From Phosphoribacter sp037046615 (lineage in GTDB: Bacteria > Actinomycetota > Actinomycetes > Actinomycetales > Dermatophilaceae): DNA of 64,000 bases. The stretch lies in NCBI GenBank assembly GCA_037046615.1, contig JBAOHD010000008.1, forward strand, positions 62,001 through 126,000. The letters are read 5' to 3'. Shown here piece by piece: positions 18,429-26,953 of this stretch (positions are counted from its first letter, which is position 1; each line of letters starts with the position of its first letter). The position numbers and the translations under genes were made by a program. The notes beneath the pieces were generated by a model, which saw nothing but the letters and a program-made list of their open reading frames with translations, did no database searches and was not told the origin of the DNA.

Positions 18429-19248
18429 CTATCGCGCCGCAGTTTGTCGGTCAGCCTGGCGGTGTCCGCGTCGCGCCACCCCTGGCGATCGAGCCATCCG
18501 AGCACGCCGCCGTAGTCCGCATCGAGGGTCGCCAACAGCAGGCGCATGGTCTCGGGCCGCGGGTTTGCTCGGCGACGGTCTTGCCGACCATGTCCTGAGC
18601 GTAGGCCGGGCGTGCCCGGAGCCGTTCCATGATCTGCGGGACCCGCAGCGCCGACGTGGCGAAATCGTGGACGACGGCTTCCGGCTCGGCGCCGGCGACG
18701 ATGAGGGCAAGCCCGGTGACGGTGCCGGTGCGGTCCTTGCCGGCGGCGCAGTGGACGACGACGGCCCCCGGTGCCTGCGCGATGGTGCGCAACGCATTGA
18801 CAATCGAGTCGGGGCGCTGGTCCAAATAGCCGAGGTAGTGACGAGACCAGTGCGCGTCGTGCTCCGGGTGCGGCTCATCCTGACCCGACGGAAGCCAGCC
18901 CTTTTCGCGCGCCTGGGTTTGCCACGGCAATTCGCGCTCACCCGGTGGCAGGGCCGACGCCTGAGCGTCCGCGGCATACATGGAGAAATGCGAGATGCGG
19001 ACGGCAGGGTGCCCGACGAGCGGCCCCGGTCCCTCCCGGTCGAGCTCGACGAGAGAGCGCAGGTCGACGACATCACTGACGGCGAGGTCGTCGACGAGGT
19101 GGGCGATGGAGCGGTCGGTGAGTTCCTGAAGGTTGTCCGAGCGGATCAGCCGGCGGGAGGCGATCGTCCCGCCGTCGCGGGTCGGCATCCCGCCCACGTC
19201 GCGCATATTGACGACGCCGTCCAGGTCGAGCCAGCGAATGTCGTACAC
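18429..19248 (-). CDS. Tyrosine/serine phosphatase, PTP IphP-type (C-terminus frameshifted)
   Basis: This protein has the cysteine phosphatase P-loop HCAAGKDRTG (about residue 140) and the family opening LDGVVNMRDVGGMPTRDGG seen in IphP/LipA-type phosphatases, which act on phosphotyrosine or phosphoinositides. The start is GTG 19248. Near 18560 the frame changes by two inserted bases (or one lost) before NPRPETMRLLLATLDADYGG, a typical C-terminal helix of the family. The end is uncertain: a further shift would give a stop near 18429, otherwise the frame runs to 18353 inside the 3' end of convergent lepA. Confidence 0.75.
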
Positions 19249-19312
19249 GGCATCACCCTAAGTCCCACTCGTGAGGGCGGAGGTCACCGCCCGGGGCAGG
19301 GACAATGTCGGT

Positions 19313-20548
19313 ATGCCGCCGACCCTGCCTCCGGGCGATCCCGCCCCGATGTCGGGAGAGTTGCCGACCGAGGCCCTGCGGCGGCTGGGGGAGCGGACTT
19401 TCGGTGTCTACCTCCACGTGCCCTACTGCCGGGTGCGCTGCGGCTACTGCGACTTCAACACGTATGCCGTGTCAGCCGGTGAGGTCTCTGGGGGCGTCGA
19501 GGACTACGCCGGGCTCGTCCTGAGAGAACTCGACCTCGCCCAGCGGGTGCTCGGGGCGGGGGTGCCGCCCGTCTCGACCGTCTTCGTCGGAGGGGGGACG
19601 CCGACCCTGCTGCCCGCACGCGACCTCGTCGGCATGCTCGACGGGGTGCGCACGCGATGGGGCCTCGCCCCCGATGTCGAGGTCACGACCGAGGCCAATC
19701 CCGACACGGTCACCCCAGCACTGGCCGAAGAGTTGGCCCGCGGGGGCGTCACGAGGGTCTCGGTGGGGATGCAATCAGCGGTGCCCTCGGTCTTGGCAAC
19801 GCTCGACCGCACCCACGATCCGGCCGGCGTGACCGGCGCCGTCGCGGCCGTGCGTGACGCTGGGCTCCAGGTCAGCCTCGACCTCATCTACGGCACGCCG
19901 GGGGAGACGCTCGCTGATTGGCGGCGCAGCCTGGAGGCAGCCGTCGAGCTGGATCCCGATCACATCTCGGCCTACGCCCTGACGGTCGAACCAGGCACGA
20001 AGCTCGCCGCCCGGGTGTCCCGCGGCCAGCTCCCCATGCCCGAAGACGACGACGAGGCCGACAAGTACGAACTCGCCGACGACGTGCTGCGCGCCGCAGG
20101 TTTCCGGTGGTACGAGATCAGCAACTGGGCGCGATCACCGCAGGCCCAGTGCCGCCATAACCTCGGCTACTGGCGAGACGGTGACTGGTGGGCGGCCGGG
20201 CCGGGGGCCCACAGCCATGTCGATGGGGTGCGGTGGTGGAACGTCAAGCACCCCACGGCATACCGGGACCGCCTCCTGGCGGGGCTCTCACCCGCAGCTG
20301 CTCGCGAAATCCTCACTCCCACACAGCGATTCGACGAACGAGTCCTGCTCGGAGTGCGGTTGGCCGAAGGTCTGCCGCTGGCCGAGATCGGGTCGCCAGA
20401 CACGGCCCTGGTCGCGGGGCTCATCGCCGACGGTCTCATCGACCCAGCAGCTGCGCTGCGGCATCAGCGGATCCGCCTCACACGTCGCGGTCGGCTGCTT
20501 GCCGACACCGTGGTCGGTCAGCTCACGAGGCGCAGCGACATCGGATAG
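19313..20548 (+). CDS. hemW: Radical SAM HemW (coproporphyrinogen III oxidase-like haem chaperone)
   Basis: The radical SAM cluster motif CRVRCGYC follows the HVPYC-type segment near residue 40, and FVGGGTPTLL, VSVGMQS and GTPGETLADWRRSL are all HemW signatures. HemW binds haem and an Fe-S cluster and is thought to pass haem to respiratory proteins. The start ATG at 19313 lies inside a GTATGCCG motif. The gene follows lepA as in most actinobacteria, though here a phosphatase gene intervenes on the opposite strand. Its 3' end overlaps the convergent DUF4870 gene by 31 nt. The frame is intact. Confidence 0.9.
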   Translation: MPPTLPPGDPAPMSGELPTEALRRLGERTFGVYLHVPYCRVRCGYCDFNTYAVSAGEVSGGVEDYAGLVLRELDLAQRVLGAGVPPVSTVFVGGGTPTLLPARDLVGMLDGVRTRWGLAPDVEVTTEANPDTVTPALAEELARGGVTRVSVGMQSAVPSVLATLDRTHDPAGVTGAVAAVRDAGLQVSLDLIYGTPGETLADWRRSLEAAVELDPDHISAYALTVEPGTKLAARVSRGQLPMPEDDDEADKYELADDVLRAAGFRWYEISNWARSPQAQCRHNLGYWRDGDWWAAGPGAHSHVDGVRWWNVKHPTAYRDRLLAGLSPAAAREILTPTQRFDERVLLGVRLAEGLPLAEIGSPDTALVAGLIADGLIDPAAALRHQRIRLTRRGRLLADTVVGQLTRRSDIG

Positions 20549-20925
20549 CGATAGGGCTGGCCCTTGTTGGCCGCGACCGCACCCTGGATCGCGAAGACGA
20601 TCGACAGGACCCACAGCGCGAAGAAGAGCAGGATGCCGACTCCGACGAGCATCGTCACGATCGACACGACGTAACCGATCGTGAGAAAGATCTGGAAGTT
20701 GAGGGCCTCGAGCGAGTTGTAGCGGATGAAGCCGTCGCGGTCTTTGTAGATGAGGAAGATGACCAGCGGGGCGACGAAGCCGATGACGGGTCCGCCGATA
20801 TGGGCGAGCAAGCTCATCGTCCGGGCATCGCTCGGCGACACCGGCACGGGCGCGGACCCGTAGGCTCCCGGCGGCGGCACCGAGGGCGGGAATGGAGGTC
20901 CGGGGGGCTGCGGGGGATAGGACAC
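20518..20925 (-). CDS. DUF4870 (Tic20-like) membrane protein
   Basis: About 135 residues. A Pro-rich cytoplasmic N-terminus (about 35 residues) leads into DARTMSLLAHIGGPVIGFVAP, then a second helix and a Val/Ile/Leu-rich pair of helices ending in QPYRYPMSLRLV. This matches small DUF4870 membrane proteins of unknown function. GTG 20925 is chosen as the start of the Pro-rich segment; longer in-frame starts exist. It is probably in tandem with the DUF3097 gene (35 nt apart). Confidence 0.7.
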   Translation of the reverse strand: MSYPPQPPGPPFPPSVPPPGAYGSAPVPVSPSDARTMSLLAHIGGPVIGFVAPLVIFLIYKDRDGFIRYNSLEALNFQIFLTIGYVVSIVTMLVGVGILLFFALWVLSIVFAIQGAVAANKGQPYRYPMSLRLVS

Positions 20926-20960
20926 GGCGACACTCCAGGGACGGGGCCGCTGCACCACGG

Positions 20961-21851
20961 TCAGGGCAGCGGGGACATCACGAAGTCTATGAGTTCCTCC
21001 ACGCTGGCAAGCAGGGTCGGCTCGAGGTCGGCATAGGTCCGCACCGCACCGAGGATCCGACGCCAGGCCAGGGCGAGGTCGGTCTGCGTCCCGGCCGGCC
21101 ACCCAAGGGATGCACAGATCCCGTGCTTCCACGACTGCCCCCGGGGGATGGTCGGCCACTGGTCGAGCCCCAGCCGAGCTGGCTTCACGGACTGCCAGAC
21201 ATCGACGTAGGGATGTCCCAAGACGAGGACCGCACCGGCATACGGCGGGTATGCCGTGCGCGCTCGCACCTGCTCGACGATGCGGGTTTCCTTGGTGCCG
21301 GGGACGAGATGGTCGACGAGGATGCCGAGACGGCGCTGCGGCGACGGGTCGAAGGCTTCGATCTCGGCCATGAGGTCGTCCACGCCGTCGAGCATCTCGA
21401 CGACCACGCCCTCAACCCGCAGGTCGTCACCCCAGACCTTCTCGACGAGTTCGGCGTCGTGCTTCCCCTCGACCCAGATGCGCGATCCTGACGCGACCCG
21501 GGCGCGAGTGTCCGCGATTGCCACCGACCCGCTCGCGGTGCGGGCGCCTGCTGCACGTGCCTGCGCAAGGGCGGCGCTGGCTGCTGCGGTGGGGGGAGTG
21601 AGCACGACCGGCATACCGTCGAGGAGGAATCCCGGGCCGAGCGGGAAGCCGCGCTGGCGCCCGTGCCGGTCTTCGAGGTGGACCACATGGATCCCGCCGG
21701 CCTTCTCGACGTGCACGACCGCTCCGCACCATCCGGTCTCGACGTCCTCGACGACGAGGCCGGGCTCGGCGGCGACCTCGTGGGAGCGGCCGCGGGGAGG
21801 CCGGCGCCAGTCGCCGGCCAGGACATCCTTGCTGTAGCGGTCGTGGCTCAT
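20961..21851 (-). CDS. DUF3097 family protein
   Basis: A 297-residue actinobacterial protein family of unknown function that recurrently lies between hemW and hrcA. Visible family features are the N-terminal MSHDRYSKDVLAGDWRRP, an acidic central VEGKHDAELVEKVWGDDLR segment resembling a TOPRIM-like strand-helix-strand (with Glu and DH residues in GILVDHLVPGTKE), and YAGAVLVLGHPYVDVWQ. The TOPRIM-like reading is my inference. ATG 21851 is the start; it is divergent from hrcA across the CIRCE region. The frame is intact. Confidence 0.8.
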   Translation of the reverse strand: MSHDRYSKDVLAGDWRRPPRGRSHEVAAEPGLVVEDVETGWCGAVVHVEKAGGIHVVHLEDRHGRQRGFPLGPGFLLDGMPVVLTPPTAAASAALAQARAAGARTASGSVAIADTRARVASGSRIWVEGKHDAELVEKVWGDDLRVEGVVVEMLDGVDDLMAEIEAFDPSPQRRLGILVDHLVPGTKETRIVEQVRARTAYPPYAGAVLVLGHPYVDVWQSVKPARLGLDQWPTIPRGQSWKHGICASLGWPAGTQTDLALAWRRILGAVRTYADLEPTLLASVEELIDFVMSPLP

Positions 21852-21882
21852 CCCGGCGAGAGTAGTCCGCGACCGACGTAGA

Positions 21883-21911
21883 CTTGGCACTCGACACGGG
21901 AGAGTGCCAAG
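21883..21911 (+). promoter_or_regulatory. CIRCE operator (HrcA binding site)
   Basis: TTGGCACTC (21884-21892), a 9-base spacer and GAGTGCCAA (21902-21910) form the CIRCE inverted repeat TTAGCACTC-N9-GAGTGCTAA with one change in each arm, and the symmetry extends by one base pair. It lies 76 nt before the hrcA start and overlaps the end of a TAGACT -10-like box (21879-21884), so HrcA should repress its own operon with dnaJ. Confidence 0.93.
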
Positions 21912-21986
21912 TGACAGGCGGCGAGGCCCCGTGGCGAGTGAGCCGCACGAGAGCTGCGCGAGCAGCCTGACCAGACGGAGGGGATC

Positions 21987-23030
21987 GTGACCGACGAGCG
22001 ACGGCTGGCCGTGTTGCGGGCCATCGTCCAGGACTACGTCCGCACCTCCGAGCCCGTGGGCTCCCGGAGCTTGGTCGAGCGGCACCAGTTCGGCGTGTCG
22101 GCCGCGACGGTCCGCAACGACATGGCACTGCTCGAAGAAGAGGGCCTCATCCACGCCCCGCACACGTCGGCTGGTCGCGTCCCGACCGACGCCGGATACC
22201 GCCTCTTCGTCAACCGGCTCAGCGCCATCAAACCGATGTCTCCCGCCGAGCGGGCCGCGATCGCCCGGTTCCTCGACGGGGCGGTCGACCTGGACGACAT
22301 TGTCGACCGCACGGTGCGGCTGCTCGCCTCACTGACCCATCAGGTGGCGGTGGTGCAATATCCGTCCCTGTCGCGGTCGACGGTGCGTCACATCGAGGTC
22401 GTAGCCATGGGGGCCGCGCGCCTCATGGTCATCCTCATCGCCAACACCGGCAGGGTCGAGCAGCGGGTCATTGCGGCTTCCTCCGGGTCGGAGGAGGCGA
22501 CGGTCGACCTCCTCGGCCGGATCCGATCCGAGGTGCTCGCCGAAGCCGTCGGTCGGAGCTTCCCCGACGCCTCGGCGCGTCTGGAGTCATTGCCCGAACG
22601 TTTCGAGCCCCACGATCGTGACCTCGTGCGGGCCGTCGTGGGCTGCCTCGACGAGGTCCTCCACGAGGAACGCGAAGAGCGGGTGGTCCTCGCCGGCACC
22701 GGCAACCTCGCGCGGTTTGGGGGCGACTTCCCCCGGACGATCGCTCCGGTCCTCGAAGCTCTCGAGGAGCACGTCGTGCTGCTCAGACTCTTCGGGCAGC
22801 TCGGCGACGCGGCGGCCGGCCAGCCGACCGACGCCCTCGCCGTCACGATCGGGCACGAAAACCACCATGCCGGTCTCGCAGCGACCTCGGTCATCAGCTC
22901 CGGCTATGGCACGGGCCACGAACTCGTCGGCGGGCTCGGTGTGCTCGGACCGACCCGGATGGACTATCCCTCCACGATGGCTGCCGTCCGTGCGGTGGCC
23001 CAATACGTCTCTCACTTGCTCGAATCCTGA
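21987..23030 (+). CDS. hrcA: Heat-inducible transcriptional repressor HrcA
   Basis: HrcA binds CIRCE and represses heat-shock genes when folded with help from GroEL. This 347-residue protein has the winged-helix N-terminus (RLAVLRAIVQDYVRTSEPVGS ... VSAATVRNDMALLEEEGLI) and HTSAGRVPTDAGYR, typical of the family. The C-terminal GAF-like domain ends MDYPSTMAAVRAVAQYVS. GTG 21987 is preceded by gacggagggg, a good ribosome-binding site. A CIRCE element upstream confirms the role. dnaJ follows after 54 nt. Confidence 0.96.
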   Translation: MTDERRLAVLRAIVQDYVRTSEPVGSRSLVERHQFGVSAATVRNDMALLEEEGLIHAPHTSAGRVPTDAGYRLFVNRLSAIKPMSPAERAAIARFLDGAVDLDDIVDRTVRLLASLTHQVAVVQYPSLSRSTVRHIEVVAMGAARLMVILIANTGRVEQRVIAASSGSEEATVDLLGRIRSEVLAEAVGRSFPDASARLESLPERFEPHDRDLVRAVVGCLDEVLHEEREERVVLAGTGNLARFGGDFPRTIAPVLEALEEHVVLLRLFGQLGDAAAGQPTDALAVTIGHENHHAGLAATSVISSGYGTGHELVGGLGVLGPTRMDYPSTMAAVRAVAQYVSHLLES

Positions 23031-23084
23031 TCAGCCTCGATCGAGCCCCCCAGCGCGAATCCACCCACAGGAAACTAGGAACCG

Positions 23085-24215
23085 GTGAACGACTACTACC
23101 AGGACCTCGGTGTCGCCCGAGACGCCAGTGTCGAGGAGATCAAGCGCGCCTACCGCCGCCTGGCTCGCAAGCTGCACCCCGACGTCAACCCCGGCGCTGA
23201 GGCTGAGGAACAATTCAAGACCGTCTCTCGCGCCTACGAAGTGCTCTCGGATCCCGACAAGCGTCGGTCCTACGACATGGGTGTCGACCCGTTCGCCAAC
23301 GGTGCTGGCGGGCCTGGATTTGCCGGAGCGGGCTTCAGCTTCAGCGACGTCATGGACGCCTTCTTCGGTGGGGCCGCTGCGGGCCGAGGCCCGCGCACCC
23401 GCGCCCACCGTGGGCAGGACGCGCTCGTCCGGCTCCAGATCGACCTGCGGGATGCCGTGTTCGGTGCCGAAGAGGACCTCACGATCGACACCGCTGTGCG
23501 CTGCGGCACCTGCCATGGAGACGGGTGCCAGCCCGGCACGGGCCTGTCGACCTGCTCCTTGTGCAAGGGGCGCGGCGAAGTCCAGACGGTCCAGCGCTCG
23601 TTCCTCGGCCAAGTTATGACGTCCAGGCCCTGCCAGAACTGCCACGGTTACGGCACGACCATTTCCCACCCATGCTTCGAGTGCTCCGGTGAGGGCCGCG
23701 TCCGCACCCGTCGCACGATCACTCTCAAGGTGCCCGCCGGGGTCGACACCGGCACGCGCATCCAGCTGCAATCCGAGGGGGAAGTTGGCACCGGGGGTGG
23801 GCCCGCTGGTGACCTCTACGTCGAGATCTCAGTGCGGCCGCACCCGACCTTCACCCGGCGCGGCGATGACCTCCACTGCCGCCTTGAGGTGCCGATGACC
23901 GCTGCCGCCCTCGGCACGGTGCTGTCCCTGGACACGTTCGACGGCGCCCGCGACCTCGATTTGGGGCCTGGCACTCAAGCCGGCGATGTCGTGACCCTCC
24001 GCGGGTTAGGTGTCACCCACCTTCGCGGCACCGGGCGGGGTGACCTCATCGTCCATGCCGACGTCGTGACGCCGACCAAGCTCACCGAGGCCCAACAGGA
24101 TCTCCTGCGCCAGCTTGCGGCGCTGCGCGGTGAAGAACGTCCGGTGGGCCGGGTCGCGGCCGCCGACAAGGGCGGGTTCATGGGCAAGTTGCGCGACGCC
24201 TTTAAGGGCGCTTAG
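23085..24215 (+). CDS. dnaJ: Chaperone DnaJ
   Basis: This is the DnaK co-chaperone. The J domain has the HPD motif (KLHPDVNPGA). A Gly/Phe-rich stretch follows (GGPGFAGAGFSF), then four zinc-finger repeats (CGTCHGDG, CSLCKGRG, CQNCHGYG, CFECSGEG), the substrate-binding beta domains and a C-terminal segment. The length, 376 residues, is normal. GTG 23085 is preceded by aggaa. It shares the CIRCE-controlled hrcA operon. Confidence 0.96.
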   Translation: MNDYYQDLGVARDASVEEIKRAYRRLARKLHPDVNPGAEAEEQFKTVSRAYEVLSDPDKRRSYDMGVDPFANGAGGPGFAGAGFSFSDVMDAFFGGAAAGRGPRTRAHRGQDALVRLQIDLRDAVFGAEEDLTIDTAVRCGTCHGDGCQPGTGLSTCSLCKGRGEVQTVQRSFLGQVMTSRPCQNCHGYGTTISHPCFECSGEGRVRTRRTITLKVPAGVDTGTRIQLQSEGEVGTGGGPAGDLYVEISVRPHPTFTRRGDDLHCRLEVPMTAAALGTVLSLDTFDGARDLDLGPGTQAGDVVTLRGLGVTHLRGTGRGDLIVHADVVTPTKLTEAQQDLLRQLAALRGEERPVGRVAAADKGGFMGKLRDAFKGA

Positions 24216-24225
24216 CAGGTATGCC

Positions 24226-24996
24226 GTGACCGCCCCGTTGTTCCTCGTCGCACCCGGGACGTTGGCGGGCGTCGCTGTGGGTGAGGTCGTCGCCGTCGAG
24301 GGCGCCGAGGCCCGGCATGCCGTGGCCGTCGTCCGGATGCGGGTCGGCGAGTCGCTCTACGTCGGCGACGGAGCCGGGGTGCGGGTCCTCGGGGAGGTGG
24401 TGCGCACCGACCCGCGGCGGCTGGACGTGCGCGTGACCGAGGTGGCCAACGCGCCGGCATACCGGCATGAGTTCGTGCTCGTTCAAGCGTTGGCGAAAGG
24501 CGACCGGGACGAACAGGCGGTCGAGATGGCCACCGAGCTGGGGGTCGACATCGTCATCCCCTGGCAGGCCGAACGCTGCGTCTCCCAATGGCGCGCCGAG
24601 AAGGCGATCCGCGGGCGCGCCAAATGGGAGTCGGTCGTGGCGTCCGCGACCAAACAGTCACGCCGCTGGTGGACGCCGCAGGTGCGGCCCCTCGCGACGA
24701 CCGACGAGGTATGCCGTGTCATCGCCTCCGCTGACCTGACCTTGGTGCTCCATGAAGACGCGAGCGACGGGTTGACTTCCCGGCCCATGCCCGAGGCCGG
24801 CCGGATCATCGTGGTCGTCGGGCCCGAAGGTGGCATCAGCGGGGGCGAAGTCACCCGATTGACCGCAGCCGGTGGGACGCCGGTGCGGCTGGGGATGGAG
24901 GTCCTCCGGACCTCGAGCGCAGGGCCAGCCGCTCTGGCTGTGCTCGCGTCGAGGCTGCGGTGGGGGGCTGGCCCAGTCGGGCCGTCGCTAGGCTAA
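24226..24996 (+). CDS. rsmE: 16S rRNA (uracil1498-N3)-methyltransferase RsmE
   Basis: RsmE methylates U1498 of 16S rRNA. The SPOUT fold motifs are visible: a PUA-like N-terminus (GAEARHAVAVVRMRVGE), LVQALAKGDRDEQAVEMATELGV, and the knot region VVVGPEGGISGGEV ... LRTSSAGPAALAVL. It has 257 residues with an intact frame. GTG 24226 is used; the ATG five bases upstream inside a GTATGCCG motif is out of frame. It follows dnaJ by 10 nt, a conserved arrangement. Confidence 0.92.
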   Translation: MTAPLFLVAPGTLAGVAVGEVVAVEGAEARHAVAVVRMRVGESLYVGDGAGVRVLGEVVRTDPRRLDVRVTEVANAPAYRHEFVLVQALAKGDRDEQAVEMATELGVDIVIPWQAERCVSQWRAEKAIRGRAKWESVVASATKQSRRWWTPQVRPLATTDEVCRVIASADLTLVLHEDASDGLTSRPMPEAGRIIVVVGPEGGISGGEVTRLTAAGGTPVRLGMEVLRTSSAGPAALAVLASRLRWGAGPVGPSLG

Positions 24997-25001
24997 GGGC
25001 C

Positions 25002-25346
25002 ATGAGCGCTCCGACGTGCCTGTTCTGCAAGATCGTCGCGGGGTCGATCCCTGCGACCGTCGTCGCGCAGACGAAGCACTCCGTGGCGTTTCGGGACATC
25101 GAGCCCCAGGCGCCGAGCCATGTCCTCGTGATCCCGCGGCGGCATGTCGGCAATGTCGCCGAGTTGGCCCACGACGCTGACGAGTTGGCCGACCTGTTCG
25201 TGCTCGCGGGCCGGGTCGCCGACGAAGAAGGGCTCGATCGGGGTTATCGCATGGTGGCCAACACCGGCAGCCAGGGCGGCCAAGTCGTCTTCCATGCACA
25301 CGTCCACGTGCTGGGCGGTCGACGGATGCAGTGGCCACCCGGCTGA
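25002..25346 (+). CDS. HIT family nucleotide-binding protein
   Basis: A 114-residue protein with the N-terminal CLFCKIVAGSIPA (Zn-binding-type cysteines seen in HINT proteins) and the C-terminal histidine triad HAHVHVLGG. Such proteins hydrolyse AMP-linked or nucleoside phosphoramidate substrates. ATG 25002 follows rsmE by 5 nt, so it is part of the hrcA-dnaJ-rsmE-HIT run. Frame intact. Confidence 0.9.
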   Translation: MSAPTCLFCKIVAGSIPATVVAQTKHSVAFRDIEPQAPSHVLVIPRRHVGNVAELAHDADELADLFVLAGRVADEEGLDRGYRMVANTGSQGGQVVFHAHVHVLGGRRMQWPPG

Positions 25347-25403
25347 CCCTGCGGCCGAAACTCACGAGGTCGTGTCCGGGGTGGCACGTAGACTGAGGGG
25401 GAT

Positions 25404-26480
25404 ATGACTCACGACAACTCCCGTGGCGCTGCCCGGGTCCCCGCTGCGGCTCCGGCAAGCTCCACCGGCGCGACGCTGCCCACGCACACCCTCACCGTCC
25501 CCCCGGCCGTGGCCATGGTCGCGCTGCTCGGCCCCCGCGACGAGGTGCTCACGACGATCGAGCGGGGTTTCCCATCGGTCGACATTCACGTGCGCGGCAA
25601 CGAGATCTCGATGCGAGGGCCGACCGCGGACGTCGCGGCCGTCGAACGGCTCCTCGACGAACTGCTCATGGTGATCGACACCGGCCAGAGCCTCACGACC
25701 GATGCCGTCGAGCGCAGCATCGCCATGCTGCGCGCCCAGACGGCGGAGCGCCCAGCCGAGGTGCTCACGCTCAACATCATCAGCAACCGCGGTCGGACGA
25801 TCCGCCCCAAGACCGTCGGCCAAAAACGCTACGTCGATGCCATCGACGGCAACACCGTCGTCTTCGGCATCGGACCGGCGGGCACGGGCAAGACCTATCT
25901 CGCCATGGCCAAGGCAGTCGCCGCCTTGCAGGCCAAGCGGGTCAACCGGATCATCCTCACGCGCCCTGCCGTCGAGGCCGGTGAGCGACTGGGCTTCCTG
26001 CCCGGCACGCTCAACGACAAGATCGACCCCTACCTTCGGCCGTTGTATGACGCACTCCACGACATGGTCGACCCCGACACGATTCCGCGGCTCATGGCGT
26101 CAGGGACGATCGAGGTGGCACCCCTGGCTTACATGCGGGGTCGCACACTCAACGACGCCTTCATCATCCTCGACGAAGCCCAAAATACGTCGAGTGAGCA
26201 GATGAAGATGTTCCTCACTCGCCTGGGGTTCGGCTCCAAGATGGTCATCACCGGCGACGTCACCCAGGTCGATCTGCCGGGTGGGGTGCGCTCCGGGCTG
26301 CGCCATGTGCGCGACATCCTGCATGACGTCGAGGACATCCATTTCTGCGAACTCACGTCTGTCGACGTCGTCCGTCACCGGCTCGTGAGCTCGATCGTCG
26401 AGGCATACGGCCGGTCGGAAGAGGCCGAGCAGGGACATGAGGCGACCCCGCGGCGCGCCCAGGGGCATCGCGCCAGGTGA
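25404..26480 (+). CDS. phoH: PhoH-like ATPase
   Basis: A 358-residue protein with an N-terminal KH-like region and the PhoH P-loop GPAGTGKTYLAMA, the DEAQN Walker B (ILDEAQNTSSEQMKMFLTR), and MVITGDVTQVDLP. PhoH proteins are predicted RNA-associated ATPases, often beside ybeY, and are linked to ribosome quality control. The start ATG 25404 has gaggggg just upstream, and a TAGACT -10-like box lies at 25390-25395, so a separate promoter is possible. It overlaps the ybeY GTG by 4 nt. Frame intact. Confidence 0.92.
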   Translation: MTHDNSRGAARVPAAAPASSTGATLPTHTLTVPPAVAMVALLGPRDEVLTTIERGFPSVDIHVRGNEISMRGPTADVAAVERLLDELLMVIDTGQSLTTDAVERSIAMLRAQTAERPAEVLTLNIISNRGRTIRPKTVGQKRYVDAIDGNTVVFGIGPAGTGKTYLAMAKAVAALQAKRVNRIILTRPAVEAGERLGFLPGTLNDKIDPYLRPLYDALHDMVDPDTIPRLMASGTIEVAPLAYMRGRTLNDAFIILDEAQNTSSEQMKMFLTRLGFGSKMVITGDVTQVDLPGGVRSGLRHVRDILHDVEDIHFCELTSVDVVRHRLVSSIVEAYGRSEEAEQGHEATPRRAQGHRAR

Positions 26481-26953
26481 GCATCGACGTCCTCAACGAG
26501 TGCGGGTATGCCGTCGATGAGCTCGAGCTCATCGCCTGCGCTCGCCACGTGCTCGACCGGATGCACGTCCACCCCGACGCGGAGCTATGCATCACGCTCG
26601 CCGACGAGGCGGCGATGGAAACGCTCCACGTGCAGTGGATGGACCTCCCGGGACCGACCGACGTCATGAGCTTCCCGATGGACGAGCTACGGCCCGGCCG
26701 GGCCGGCGACCTGTCGCCGCAAGGCGTCCTCGGTGACGTCGTCCTGTGTCCGTCGGTGGCTGAACGCCAAGCCCTGGAGGCCGGGCACGCGCCGATCGAA
26801 GAGCTGCTCCTGCTTACGACGCACGGCATACTCCACCTGCTCGGCTTCGACCACGCGGAGCCGGAGGACAAGCGCGAGATGTTCGACCTGCAACGGCAAC
26901 TCTTGCTGACCTTCTTGGCCGGCCGCGGCCGTCCAGGCAGCATTCGGCCGTGA
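26477..26953 (+). CDS. ybeY: Endoribonuclease YbeY
   Basis: YbeY is a single-strand-specific endoribonuclease for 16S rRNA 3' maturation and 70S quality control. The metal-binding motif HGILHLLGFDH is intact at about residue 117. GTG 26477 overlaps the phoH stop, so the two are probably translationally coupled. The 158-residue length and position before a CBS-domain protein and era are conserved in actinobacteria. A GTATGCCG motif lies near its start. Confidence 0.95.
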   Translation: MSIDVLNECGYAVDELELIACARHVLDRMHVHPDAELCITLADEAAMETLHVQWMDLPGPTDVMSFPMDELRPGRAGDLSPQGVLGDVVLCPSVAERQALEAGHAPIEELLLLTTHGILHLLGFDHAEPEDKREMFDLQRQLLLTFLAGRGRPGSIRP

